64,000 bases of DNA. Origin: Erysipelothrix sp. HDW6C. Lineage in GTDB: Bacteria; Bacillota_I; Bacilli_A; Erysipelotrichales; Erysipelotrichaceae. The DNA lies in NCBI RefSeq assembly GCF_011299615.1, contig NZ_CP049861.1:1488001-1552000 (forward strand). Direction: 5' to 3'. A model generated the notes under the pieces. That model saw only the letters and a list, made by a program, of their open reading frames with translations. It did not search any database and had not been told where the DNA came from. Position 1 is the stretch's first letter. Every line of letters starts with the position of its first letter. The translations under genes were made by a program, and so were the position numbers. This document shows, in pieces, positions 44,488 to 52,940 of this stretch.

Positions 44488-45936
44488 CTATATTTTTTCA
44501 ACTTTGCGTACTGATTTCTTTGCACGCTTATTACGACCCAACGGCGTCTGTTGTTGCACTTGTTTTAAAGTATAGTAGAAACTTGAGCCACGACCAACCT
44601 TAGATTCAACCCAACAGCGTGAGCCCGTCGCATCACAAATCGCTTTAACAATTGATAACCCCAAACCCGAACTCGCTGTGTTTCGGATGTAGTTCTTATC
44701 AATTTTGTAGTAACGGTCCCAAACATGATCAACAACCGCAGCCTCAATTCCCGGTCCATGATCACTTACAGATACAATAACTTCATCATGACTTAAGGAT
44801 GCTTCAATAATGATTTTATTATCATCACCCACGTATTTTGTCGCGTTATTTATATAGTTATAGAGCACTTGCCCCATCTTTATTTCATCTGCAACCACTT
44901 CAAGATCATCCGGAACCCTAACCTCAAAGTCAATATTGAGCATTTGAAACAAATTAATCGACGCTTGCACTTGATCAACGAGCTTGAACTGAGTTTCTTT
45001 AATATCAAATACTTTTGATTCATACTTCGATAATGTGAGCATATCATTGACCAAGCGTTCTAAATGATTGACTTCGTCGACGATAACATTGAGATGTTTT
45101 TCTCGCATCTCTGGATTATCACCTGAAATATCTTGAATCATCTCCGCATACGCTTTAATCATGGTGAGTGGTGTTTTAATATCATGACTGACATTTGCAA
45201 CCAAGTCGCGACGTAACTCGTCGGTTTTTTTGAACTCTTGGGTTGCAAAGTTGAGTGTGCGTGAAAGTGCCTTGACCTCACTGTACTCTGTTTCATTAAA
45301 CTCAACAGTTAAGTCACCTTTTGCCAAACGGTCGGCATTCTCCGTGATACTTACAATAGGACGTGAGAGACGTCGTGAGAGAATGAATGTCACAAAGGTT
45401 GCGAAAGAAAACACTGCAAGAGCCACCAAGCCAAACTGACGTTTGAGCACAAATACTGTCGAATCCAACAATTCAATTGGTGTATTGATGAATATGTAAT
45501 ATTGATAATCTGAAACAGTGGCTACTTTTCCATAAAAATACATTCCCTGCTCCATGATTTCACTGTTAAAGCGAATTGAGAAATCACTTGTTGGTGATGT
45601 ATCGGCCATGTGCATATATTCTTTGACGACATCAGAGCGCAAACCCTTAATATGGCAGCTGTTCCCAATATCATCACCGATCATAATTTGAGTGCCATTT
45701 TCATTATAAATAGCACCACACATGTTTTCTTGAGCAAGCATCTTAGAAAACGATTTTTGCGCATTAGAAAAATCGTCTCGGGCTAGGAGACGTTCAATTT
45801 CTGTAACCTTATTCTGGATTGTTTGTGATCGGTTACGTTCATAATACGGTCCAATGAAAGAAATTTGAAGCATCCACAGGAATAAAAGCATTATTCCTGT
45901 GAGTACCAAAAAATAGAACCATATTCTAAAAGCCAT
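44488..45936 (-). CDS. Membrane sensor histidine kinase
   Basis: About 482 residues. Membrane segment 1 (about 5-25), extracellular sensor region (about 26-165), segment 2 (about 172-192), HAMP, HisKA with the phosphorylated His in ANVSHDIKTPLTMIKAYAEM, and HATPase with N-box YNYINNATKYV, G1 SDHGPGIE, G2 SSGLGLSIVKAI. Basic C-terminus (GRNKRAKKSVRKVEKI). The start is uncertain: ATG 45936 lies four bases after the regulator stop without an obvious ribosome site, and a GTG at 45975 is in frame but overlaps the regulator. Partner of the adjoining OmpR-type regulator; the signal is unknown. Confidence 0.92.
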   Translation of the reverse strand: MAFRIWFYFLVLTGIMLLFLWMLQISFIGPYYERNRSQTIQNKVTEIERLLARDDFSNAQKSFSKMLAQENMCGAIYNENGTQIMIGDDIGNSCHIKGLRSDVVKEYMHMADTSPTSDFSIRFNSEIMEQGMYFYGKVATVSDYQYYIFINTPIELLDSTVFVLKRQFGLVALAVFSFATFVTFILSRRLSRPIVSITENADRLAKGDLTVEFNETEYSEVKALSRTLNFATQEFKKTDELRRDLVANVSHDIKTPLTMIKAYAEMIQDISGDNPEMREKHLNVIVDEVNHLERLVNDMLTLSKYESKVFDIKETQFKLVDQVQASINLFQMLNIDFEVRVPDDLEVVADEIKMGQVLYNYINNATKYVGDDNKIIIEASLSHDEVIVSVSDHGPGIEAAVVDHVWDRYYKIDKNYIRNTASSGLGLSIVKAICDATGSRCWVESKVGRGSSFYYTLKQVQQQTPLGRNKRAKKSVRKVEKI

Positions 45937-45940
45937 GTTT

Positions 45941-46609
45941 TTAGTTGAGGACTTCAAACTTATAACCCGTTCCACGTACCGTTACAATGTAATCACGGTA
46001 AGGTCCCAAGTTTTGACGTAACATTTTGATGTGCGTATCCACGGTACGGTAATCGCCATAATAATTGTAATTCCAAACCTTATCGAGTAAAACATCACGG
46101 GATAACGCTTGATCCTTGTGTTGAATTAAGAAGACAAGCAAATCAAACTCTTTGGGTGTGACGTTGATGCGTTCACCGTCAACAACTAAATTTCGACCTG
46201 TGATATCAACTTCAAGCCCACCATAAGTGTAGACAGAGTGCTTCAACCCTTTTGCACGTTCTGCAACAGCTTTGATTCTCGCCATGAGTTCTCGTGGTGA
46301 AAACGGTTTTGTGACATAGTCGTCTATTCCCAATTCGAATCCGAGCAGTTTATCGAATTCTTCTTGGCGTGCTGAAAGCATAATAATGGGGACATCTTTT
46401 ATTTTCTTAATTTCACGACATGCTGTGAACCCATCCAAATTAGGCATCATAATATCGAGAACAACAACATCATAGTCATCTTCCTTAATCATTTCAATTG
46501 CTTCTGCACCATCTGATGCTTCATCACATACCAAACCCGAAGCTTTCGCATACTCTTTGGCAACCTCGCGGATTTTTTCTTCATCATCTACAATTAAAAA
46601 TTTTATCAT
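45941..46609 (-). CDS. OmpR-family response regulator
   Basis: 222 residues. Receiver with acidic pocket VDDEE (8-12), phospho-Asp in VVVLDIMMPNLDG (about 52), Thr/Ser in IIMLSA and Lys in YVTKPFSPREL; C-terminal winged helix (about 125-222) ending DTHIKMLRQNLG and VRGTGYKFE. Start at ATG 46609 with AGAGGTG; a GTG at 46618 overlaps that site. Promoter and palindrome are found just upstream. Confidence 0.94.
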   Translation of the reverse strand: MIKFLIVDDEEKIREVAKEYAKASGLVCDEASDGAEAIEMIKEDDYDVVVLDIMMPNLDGFTACREIKKIKDVPIIMLSARQEEFDKLLGFELGIDDYVTKPFSPRELMARIKAVAERAKGLKHSVYTYGGLEVDITGRNLVVDGERINVTPKEFDLLVFLIQHKDQALSRDVLLDKVWNYNYYGDYRTVDTHIKMLRQNLGPYRDYIVTVRGTGYKFEVLN

Positions 46610-46632
46610 TTGTATCACCTCTCGTTATGTTA

Positions 46633-46662
46633 ATAATACACGAAAACACTAGTTGTTTTCAA
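46633..46662 (-). promoter_or_regulatory. Promoter of the two-component operon with internal palindrome
   Basis: TTGAAA (46662-46657) overlapping the end of dnaE, 18 bases, TATTAT (46638-46633). The spacer and -35 contain GAAAACA / TGTTTTC separated by five bases, a possible operator. Confidence 0.6.
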
Positions 46663-49600
46663 ACTTGACAATATCTTGAACGATAATCGATTCTTTATCG
46701 CGTATATTTCCTTTTATAAGTACCAGCGAACCAACTGACAAGATATCCTTAACTTTATCATATAGGTCAGGAAATACAACTGCATCCATGGTCCCAGTGT
46801 CATCACTGATTCCTAAGAACGCCATCATTTTACCGTTTTTTGCACGATGGTTCTTCACAGTTTCAACCATAGCAATAACACGATAATATTTATCACGCGG
46901 TACGACATTCACAATCGAATCCGTATCGTGTTTTTGTTTAAGTGCAACAACTGGATGCTCTGTAAAATAGAAACCCAACATTTCTTTCTCAAAATTTAAC
47001 GATGTCCGTTGGTTATCTGTGACCTCCGTAAACAAAGGCTCGCTAATCAAACCATAATTTAAGTACTTTTCATCGCCGCGATCAACTTTAATGATGTTGG
47101 CATATCGAATTGCTTCTTCCAACGAAGCAAGCATGGCCAGACGGTTGTAACCGAAGTAATCAAACGCACCACCTTTAATTAAAGATTCGAATTGTGCTTT
47201 CTTAATACCGATTAAATTTAGCCTGCTTATCGCATCATTGAATGAAACATAACTGCCATTTTTTTCGCGTTCCGATACAATCATCGTACTTGTTGCGGTC
47301 GTAATCCCTTTAATAAGTGTGAACGGCAAACGAATCTTCACACCTTCAAGTGTATAGATGGCTTGGCTGAGTTCAAGGTTGGGACTCATTAACAATACAT
47401 TACGACGTCTGCATTCATCAATGTATTGACGTGTTTTCACATCACTTCCCAAAACACTGGTTAACAAATATGTATAGAACATATGAGAATAGTTTGCTTT
47501 TAAGTATGCAAGTTGGTAGGCAATCAAACCGTAGGCAACCGAATGCGATTTATTGAACCCATAGTTCGCAAACTTTTGTACTAAATCAAACAGTTCAACT
47601 GCAAGTTTCTCGCTATGCCCATTGTTGATGCATCCTGCAATAAAATCATCACGAAGACTGTCGAGCTCTTTTGCATTCTTTTTACCCATCGCCTTCCGTA
47701 AGATATCCGCTTTTCCAAGCGTAAATCCAGCCATGATCTGAGCAACTTGCATGATTTGTTCTTGATAGACCAAGATACCATGTGTACTCTCGGTAATTTC
47801 TTTAAGTTTCGGATGAAGGTATGTTACCTGCTCTGGATGTTCTCGCAAACTAAGGTACATGGGTATATTTTCCATTGGTCCTGGTCGATAAAGCGCGATG
47901 GTATCAACAATATCCATAAAACGATTGGGCTTCAATTTGCGAAGCAAGGCTTTCATACCATCGGACTCCAATTGAAATACACCCACAGTTTCTGCCTGAG
48001 AAAGTAGCTCAAACGTCTTGGTGTCATCCAATGGGATTTTCATAATATTGAATGGCTTCGTCTGATTGATTTGCTTCGATATGTTATCAATTATTGTCAG
48101 ATTTCGTAATCCTAAGAAGTCAATCTTTACCAGTCCGATTTCTTCAAGGTGCACCATGTCATATTGGGTAACTTGTGTTTCCTCATCCATTTTCAAAATC
48201 GGCACAACATCTTGAAGCGACGTTGATGATAGAACCACACCTGCAGCATGCACAGAGGCATGGCGCATGAGTCCCTCGACTTTAAGTGCCAATTGATAAC
48301 ACCGTTGGTGGCTTTTCTCTGCATTGATAAAGGTTCTGAATTTTGGAACATTCTCATAGTTTTCTGATAAATAACTTGCGGATATCAATTTTGCTCCCGT
48401 ATCAACACTTCGAATCGGAATTTGCAAAACACGTCCGACGTCACGAAATGCTTGCCGAGCACGCAGTGTTCCAAACGTTACAATGTTGGCTACATGATCA
48501 TCGCCATATTTGTGTTTGACATATTCAATAACAAGATGTCGCTTGTCATCGGGGAAGTCAATATCAATATCGGGCATCGAAATACGTTCCGGATTCAAGA
48601 AGCGCTCAAAGATAAGATCATAGGCAATCGGATCGATCTCAGTAATTCCCAATGAATAAGCAACAAGAGAACCCGCTGCACTACCACGCCCTGGACCCAC
48701 ATAGATTGACTCTTTCTTTGCGTAGCGAATAATATCATAAACGATAAGGAAATAGTCCGTAAAATTCATGTTGTTAATTACTGACAATTCATAGTTTAAT
48801 CGTTTGGTATAACCATCAGACAAGGCATCACCCAGTCGTTTTTTCAATCCAAATTCACTGAGCTTGCTTAAATAGGTTGCATTATCGACATCTTGATTTG
48901 TAATAAAATGAGGGAGTCGCGTTGTAATGGCAAAAACATCGACAGAGCACATGGCCGCAATGTCTTCGGTGAGTTTCAGTTGACGTTCATGATACATGTT
49001 TGCCATCGCTTCAGGGGTGTAGAAAAATCGATTGGGAGCGGACACAAGTGTTTTATCCTCTAAATATGTACCACGATCAATGGCTTGGACAACACGAAAA
49101 GCTTCTTCATCCCCTTGTTCTCGATAATAGACTTTGGGAACTGCGACAGTCTCAACATCGTTAAATCGGGCAAGTTCATCCAGTTTTGCATTGCTGGTGT
49201 GAAAGAAACTCGATTCTTGGTGCGAGATGCCAACATAAAATGATGGGAAGCGTTCCTTTAATGACCGAATATTTTCGGCGACTGCCTCAAGATTATCCTT
49301 AAGCAGATCACTTTCGAAAGGACCATCCTCAGAATATGCAATAAAAATGAGATTTCGATTGTACACCAAAATATCTTCAAGGGTAATTGATTTGCGAACA
49401 CTCAATTGATAAGCAAGATGCATCAAACCTTGATATCCTGCGTTATTCTTTGCCAAGAGGAGTGATGTATAATGACCGTCTTCAACGTCAATCGTAACCT
49501 CAAGTCCAAATATGGGCTTAATACCCTGCTTCTCGCATGCTTTTTGAAAATTTAGGGCACCAAACAAAACATGATGATCGGTAAGAGCAACCGCAGACAT

Positions 49601-49690
49601 ATTGTTTTCTTTGGCCAATCCAACAATGTCATCGATTGACATAAGTCCATTCAGCAATGAATAGGAACTTCGAACACTTAGATGTATCAC
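46649..49690 (-). CDS. dnaE: DNA polymerase III alpha subunit, DnaE type
   Basis: Second replicative polymerase, about 1013 residues. PHP domain at the N-terminus (HLSVRSSYSLLNG, TDHHVLFGALNF), polymerase core with GPGRGSAAGSLVAY and the catalytic aspartates in PDIDIDFPDDKR, fingers with MGKKNAKELDS, and a C-terminal OB fold. In Bacillota DnaE extends primers before PolC takes over and also works in error-prone repair. Start at GTG 49690, with GGGGTGAG upstream; an in-frame GTG at 49708 is an alternative. Single gene with its own -10. Confidence 0.95.
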   Translation of the reverse strand: MIHLSVRSSYSLLNGLMSIDDIVGLAKENNMSAVALTDHHVLFGALNFQKACEKQGIKPIFGLEVTIDVEDGHYTSLLLAKNNAGYQGLMHLAYQLSVRKSITLEDILVYNRNLIFIAYSEDGPFESDLLKDNLEAVAENIRSLKERFPSFYVGISHQESSFFHTSNAKLDELARFNDVETVAVPKVYYREQGDEEAFRVVQAIDRGTYLEDKTLVSAPNRFFYTPEAMANMYHERQLKLTEDIAAMCSVDVFAITTRLPHFITNQDVDNATYLSKLSEFGLKKRLGDALSDGYTKRLNYELSVINNMNFTDYFLIVYDIIRYAKKESIYVGPGRGSAAGSLVAYSLGITEIDPIAYDLIFERFLNPERISMPDIDIDFPDDKRHLVIEYVKHKYGDDHVANIVTFGTLRARQAFRDVGRVLQIPIRSVDTGAKLISASYLSENYENVPKFRTFINAEKSHQRCYQLALKVEGLMRHASVHAAGVVLSSTSLQDVVPILKMDEETQVTQYDMVHLEEIGLVKIDFLGLRNLTIIDNISKQINQTKPFNIMKIPLDDTKTFELLSQAETVGVFQLESDGMKALLRKLKPNRFMDIVDTIALYRPGPMENIPMYLSLREHPEQVTYLHPKLKEITESTHGILVYQEQIMQVAQIMAGFTLGKADILRKAMGKKNAKELDSLRDDFIAGCINNGHSEKLAVELFDLVQKFANYGFNKSHSVAYGLIAYQLAYLKANYSHMFYTYLLTSVLGSDVKTRQYIDECRRRNVLLMSPNLELSQAIYTLEGVKIRLPFTLIKGITTATSTMIVSEREKNGSYVSFNDAISRLNLIGIKKAQFESLIKGGAFDYFGYNRLAMLASLEEAIRYANIIKVDRGDEKYLNYGLISEPLFTEVTDNQRTSLNFEKEMLGFYFTEHPVVALKQKHDTDSIVNVVPRDKYYRVIAMVETVKNHRAKNGKMMAFLGISDDTGTMDAVVFPDLYDKVKDILSVGSLVLIKGNIRDKESIIVQDIVKFENN

Positions 49691-49710
49691 AGTCTCACCC
49701 CTTTTCACCT

Positions 49711-49716
49711 ATTATA
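49711..49716 (-). promoter_or_regulatory. -10 element of dnaE
   Basis: TATAAT on the minus strand 20 bases before the GTG start; no clear -35 at 17 bases. Confidence 0.5.
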
Positions 49717-49727
49717 ACCCATGTACC

Positions 49728-49756
49728 AAATTAAAAGAACGCATGGTGCGCTCTTT
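49728..49756 (-). terminator. Terminator of the nahK-galE operon
   Basis: AAGAGCGCA-CCA-TGCGTTCTT hairpin (one G-T pair) followed by TTTAATTT on the minus strand, just after the galE stop. Confidence 0.75.
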
Positions 49757-49758
49757 TG

Positions 49759-50772
49759 TTATTTTTTGTATCCGTTTGGATTTTGACTTTGCCATCGCCA
49801 TGAGTCTTCACTCATTTTTTTAAGGTCGAATTTTGCTTCCCAACCCAATTCAGTGCGTGCTTTTTCTGGATCTGCAAAACATGTTGCAATATCACCAGGA
49901 CGGCGTTCTTTAATTTCGTAAGGAATTTCAACACCAGAAACATCGCTAAACGCCTTAACCATTTCCAATACTGAATATCCAACACCAGTTCCAAGGTTGT
50001 ATACAACATACCCTGCAATTTCAGCAATTTTCTTTAATGCTGCGACATGGCCGAGCGCCAAATCAACAACATGAATATAATCACGAACACCGGTTCCATC
50101 TACTGTATCATAATCATCGCCAAACACAGCAAGTTTTTCCAGTTTCCCTACCGCAACTTGCGTAATGTATGGTACAAGGTTGTTTGGAATTCCTGCAGGG
50201 TCCTCACCAATAAGCCCACTTTCATGTGCACCCACTGGATTGAAATAACGAAGAATAACAACATTCCACTCTGGATCGGCTTTTGCAACGTCCTTAAGAA
50301 TGTCTTCAGTCATGAGTTTCGTTGCCCCATATGGATTTGTCGTTGAAAGTTCAAAGTCTTCACGAATCGGATTCGACTTTGGTGAGCCATAAACGGTTGC
50401 TGATGAACTGAAAATAATATTCTTGACATTGTGGTCACGCATCACATTAAGAAGACCGATCAGTCCGCTTATGTTATTTGTGTAATACTCAATAGGTTTC
50501 GAAACCGATTCACCGACTGCTTTAAATGCTGCGAAGTGAATGACTGCATCAATCTTTTCTTGATCAAATACAGCAGATAACTGAACAAGATCCAAAATAT
50601 TGAAATTATAAAGTGTAACTTTTTTTCCTGAAATTGATTCTATACGATCTACTGCAATTTTATTCGAATTACTAAAATCATCAACAATCACAACTTCGTG
50701 ACCTTGATTCAACAATTCAATACTTGTGTGGCTTCCAATATATCCTGCACCACCCGTTACTAATACACGCAT
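49759..50772 (-). CDS. galE: UDP-glucose 4-epimerase
   Basis: Interconverts UDP-glucose and UDP-galactose (often also the N-acetyl forms); 337 residues, short-chain dehydrogenase fold. VTGGAGYIGSHT at the N-terminus binds NAD, the catalytic Ser and Tyr-x3-Lys lie in FSSSATVYG and NPYGATKLM, and RYFNPVGAHESG is family-typical. Ten bases downstream of the hexosamine kinase, so the pair likely acts together on galactose or hexosamine units. ATG 50772 with AGGAGG. Confidence 0.95.
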   Translation of the reverse strand: MRVLVTGGAGYIGSHTSIELLNQGHEVVIVDDFSNSNKIAVDRIESISGKKVTLYNFNILDLVQLSAVFDQEKIDAVIHFAAFKAVGESVSKPIEYYTNNISGLIGLLNVMRDHNVKNIIFSSSATVYGSPKSNPIREDFELSTTNPYGATKLMTEDILKDVAKADPEWNVVILRYFNPVGAHESGLIGEDPAGIPNNLVPYITQVAVGKLEKLAVFGDDYDTVDGTGVRDYIHVVDLALGHVAALKKIAEIAGYVVYNLGTGVGYSVLEMVKAFSDVSGVEIPYEIKERRPGDIATCFADPEKARTELGWEAKFDLKKMSEDSWRWQSQNPNGYKK

Positions 50773-50781
50773 CGTTGCCTC

Positions 50782-51855
50782 CTATTTGTACTTACCAACT
50801 ATTGCATTCATCGCATCCCAGTTTGATTCCATGTCTGCGACTAATTTCATTTGCGTACGCGCACGCACAAGATTGTGGTCGTCATACGCTGTTTTGAAGT
50901 AGGTATCACCATTCAGATAATCCGTGAGGAATCGCATCCCACACTCCAATGCCATCATTTTAGCACCTACAGCGAAATTATCCAACTCAATATCTGTAAA
51001 TGTTCCGGCACCACCTTTAATAAATCCCTTTGTAAACACATCATAAAGATTCAAATCAAACGAAACTTTATCAAGGTCTTTTTCATCTTCAAGTGCTGTA
51101 CTAGCACCAAATCGAATTGCATCCCCAAAGTCATCAACTGAAAATCCAGGCATCACTGTATCCAAATCAACGACACAGATCCCTTTTCCAGTCTTATTAT
51201 CAAGCATAACATTGTTTAGCTTGGTATCATTATGCGTTACCTTGAGTGGCAACAAACCTTGCTCATGCAAATCCCATAATGAAGACATAAACGCTTCACG
51301 TTCAATGAAGAAATCGATATCCTTCTTAACAGACTCCACCCGGCCGGCTGCATCACGGGAAACAGAATCAGAAAACGCTTTAAAACGAACAGGCGTGTTG
51401 TGAAAATCATCAATCGTGAAGTTTAACGATGCTACAGGGAAATCAGCAAGTTGGGCTTGGAAGTTTCCAAACGCATACCCACTTTCGTAAAAATCATCAG
51501 GATTTTCAACCAAATCCAAAGACATTGCATCGTCAATAAACTGATAAGACCGCCAATAGTAGCCATCATTATCTTGTGTTAGTGAATTCCCTTCCTTTGT
51601 CTTAATAATTTGTAACACTTCCCTTTCAACATCGCCACCCTGTTGTGCAACGACATCGCGAATATGTGCTGTAACCAGCGCTACATTCTCCATAAGTGCA
51701 AGTGGTTTTGTAAAAATATGGTGATTAATACGTTGTGTTACATATTTATGTGTTCCACAATCTACGAGAAATGTATCATTAATGTGACCATTCCCAGTAG
51801 GTTTATAGGATTGTAATGTTCCTTCAAAGTCAAATTGTTTTATTATGTTAATCAT
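50782..51855 (-). CDS. nahK: N-acetylhexosamine 1-kinase-like phosphotransferase
   Basis: 357 residues, APH/choline-kinase fold. YVTQRINHHIFTKP, the catalytic loop VTHNDTKLNNVML (Asp at about 208) and CVVDLDTVMPG with DDFGDAIRFGA correspond to NahK of bifidobacteria, which phosphorylates GlcNAc/GalNAc at C1 in the lacto-N-biose/galacto-N-biose pathway. Cotranscription with galE supports this. No phosphorylase or galT is next to it. ATG 51855 follows GGAGG. Confidence 0.82.
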   Translation of the reverse strand: MINIIKQFDFEGTLQSYKPTGNGHINDTFLVDCGTHKYVTQRINHHIFTKPLALMENVALVTAHIRDVVAQQGGDVEREVLQIIKTKEGNSLTQDNDGYYWRSYQFIDDAMSLDLVENPDDFYESGYAFGNFQAQLADFPVASLNFTIDDFHNTPVRFKAFSDSVSRDAAGRVESVKKDIDFFIEREAFMSSLWDLHEQGLLPLKVTHNDTKLNNVMLDNKTGKGICVVDLDTVMPGFSVDDFGDAIRFGASTALEDEKDLDKVSFDLNLYDVFTKGFIKGGAGTFTDIELDNFAVGAKMMALECGMRFLTDYLNGDTYFKTAYDDHNLVRARTQMKLVADMESNWDAMNAIVGKYK

Positions 51856-51873
51856 GTTTTTTCCTCCATACCT

Positions 51874-51897
51874 ATTATACTATTGTAAGCGCTAAAG
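51874..51897 (-). promoter_or_regulatory. -10 of nahK-galE with cre-like box
   Basis: TATAAT on the minus strand (51879-51874); overlapping upstream is TTTAGCGCTTACA, whose right half matches the catabolite-response cre consensus while the left half deviates. Confidence 0.4.
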
Positions 51898-51914
51898 AGC
51901 CACCGTATCTTTCA

Positions 51915-51939
51915 TGAGAAAAGCAGCGACTCGCTGCTT
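51915..51939 (-). terminator. Terminator of the choline-kinase-like gene
   Basis: AAGCAGCG / CGCTGCTT stem with a three-base loop (51921-51928, 51932-51939), overlapping the stop codon; the T-tract is short (TTCT). Confidence 0.65.
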
Positions 51940-52834
51940 AATTTATGGATTCTTTAAATTTTCGAAGGTTTCTTTTGAGACGTGCAAATCGATCATTACC
52001 GTACATAATAAAGTCCTCAACCTCATGTTCCTCTTTTAATGTCTCTCGAACATATCCCCATAAACTCCATAACAGGTCAATGTAGAGCTTGTTCAGATTG
52101 AATTGATGCCAGTCACTTGATGTTGGCTTATGACCTAAATATGCATGTAGAAAGCGCTCATCTTGTGCAAAATCATATGCTGATTCAATCGACACATCCG
52201 CGACATCCCAATATGGTGAATTCATCCCCCCGTACTCCCAGTCAACCAGATAAAGACCCCCATCAGAACTAAGAATAAAATTCTCAGGAAGTGGATCATT
52301 GTGACTCAAAACATCAACAATCGAAGGGTCATCATAAGCTTTTTGAATTCCTACAATATCCGTTTTAGTCGTCTCATAGTCTTGAGGTAGATAGCCCGAT
52401 GCACTTTTAATCGTACGTTCGTAACGTTCAATCATCTCCAAAACATCAAATTTGACAGGAACATTTGGCGCATCCTTATGAAGTGTTTTCAGGAGATGCG
52501 CAACCTTCAATTGATAGTGTGGTTCTTGCATCATTTTTGTGTTCATAGTAATGGCACCTGGAATATGTTCGCATATCTTTAATCCCGATACATCATCAAA
52601 CATTGTAAGTGGCGCATCAATCCCCAAAGGTTCAATGGCTTTAACAATCGTCGCTTCATCTGCACGATCGATTATCTTATCCGTATCTTTGCCTGGTAAT
52701 CGAACGACAAAGTCATTCTCTAATGTTTCGACGCGATAATTCTTATTTGTTAAACCTCCAAGTTTCGAAACATTTTTTGCGACCCCTAGATTTAATGTAT
52801 CAAATATTTCCTTCATCTTCTGTGTATTTTCCAT
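51938..52834 (-). CDS. Choline/ethanolamine kinase-like phosphotransferase
   Basis: About 298 residues, APH fold. GGLTNKNYRV (ATP-binding loop), the catalytic loop LSHNDPLPENFIL and LVDWEYGGMNSPYWDVADVSIES (quoted for the metal Asp: VDWEYGG) are the choline kinase/LicA pattern. A role in phosphocholine decoration of surface polymers is plausible, but licBCD genes are not here. Start taken at ATG 52834, only seven bases after a consensus -10, so the message is probably leaderless; ATG 52813 downstream is an alternative without a ribosome site. A longer frame to 52921 crosses the promoter. Confidence 0.82.
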   Translation of the reverse strand: MENTQKMKEIFDTLNLGVAKNVSKLGGLTNKNYRVETLENDFVVRLPGKDTDKIIDRADEATIVKAIEPLGIDAPLTMFDDVSGLKICEHIPGAITMNTKMMQEPHYQLKVAHLLKTLHKDAPNVPVKFDVLEMIERYERTIKSASGYLPQDYETTKTDIVGIQKAYDDPSIVDVLSHNDPLPENFILSSDGGLYLVDWEYGGMNSPYWDVADVSIESAYDFAQDERFLHAYLGHKPTSSDWHQFNLNKLYIDLLWSLWGYVRETLKEEHEVEDFIMYGNDRFARLKRNLRKFKESIN

Positions 52835-52841
52835 ACTTAAT

Positions 52842-52870
52842 ATTATAGCAAAGAACTCTACTTTGTTCAA
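52842..52870 (-). promoter_or_regulatory. Promoter of the choline-kinase-like gene (leaderless)
   Basis: TTGAAC (52870-52865), 17 bases, TGCTATAAT ending at 52842 on the minus strand; the expected start of transcription falls on or next to the ATG. Confidence 0.75.
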
Positions 52871-52900
52871 TAATTGTTGATTCAATATTATATTGAACAA
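52864..52900. promoter_or_regulatory. Inverted repeats around the -35, candidate operator
   Basis: TTCAATATTATATTGAA (52881-52897) is a palindrome with one central base. The flanks TTGTTCAATA (from 52864) and TATTGAACAA (to 52900) form a second perfect inverted repeat over it. The first arm covers the -35 of the choline-kinase-like gene. Confidence 0.5.
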
Positions 52901-52909
52901 GATGTGGTA

Positions 52910-52935
52910 TAAAAAAGACAACGATATGTTGTCTT
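52910..52935 (-). terminator. Terminator of the smc-ftsY-ylxM-ackA-nrnA run
   Basis: AAGACAAC / GTTGTCTT (52915-52922, 52928-52935), five-base loop, followed by TTTTTAT on the minus strand. Confidence 0.8.
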
Positions 52936-52940
52936 AATTC

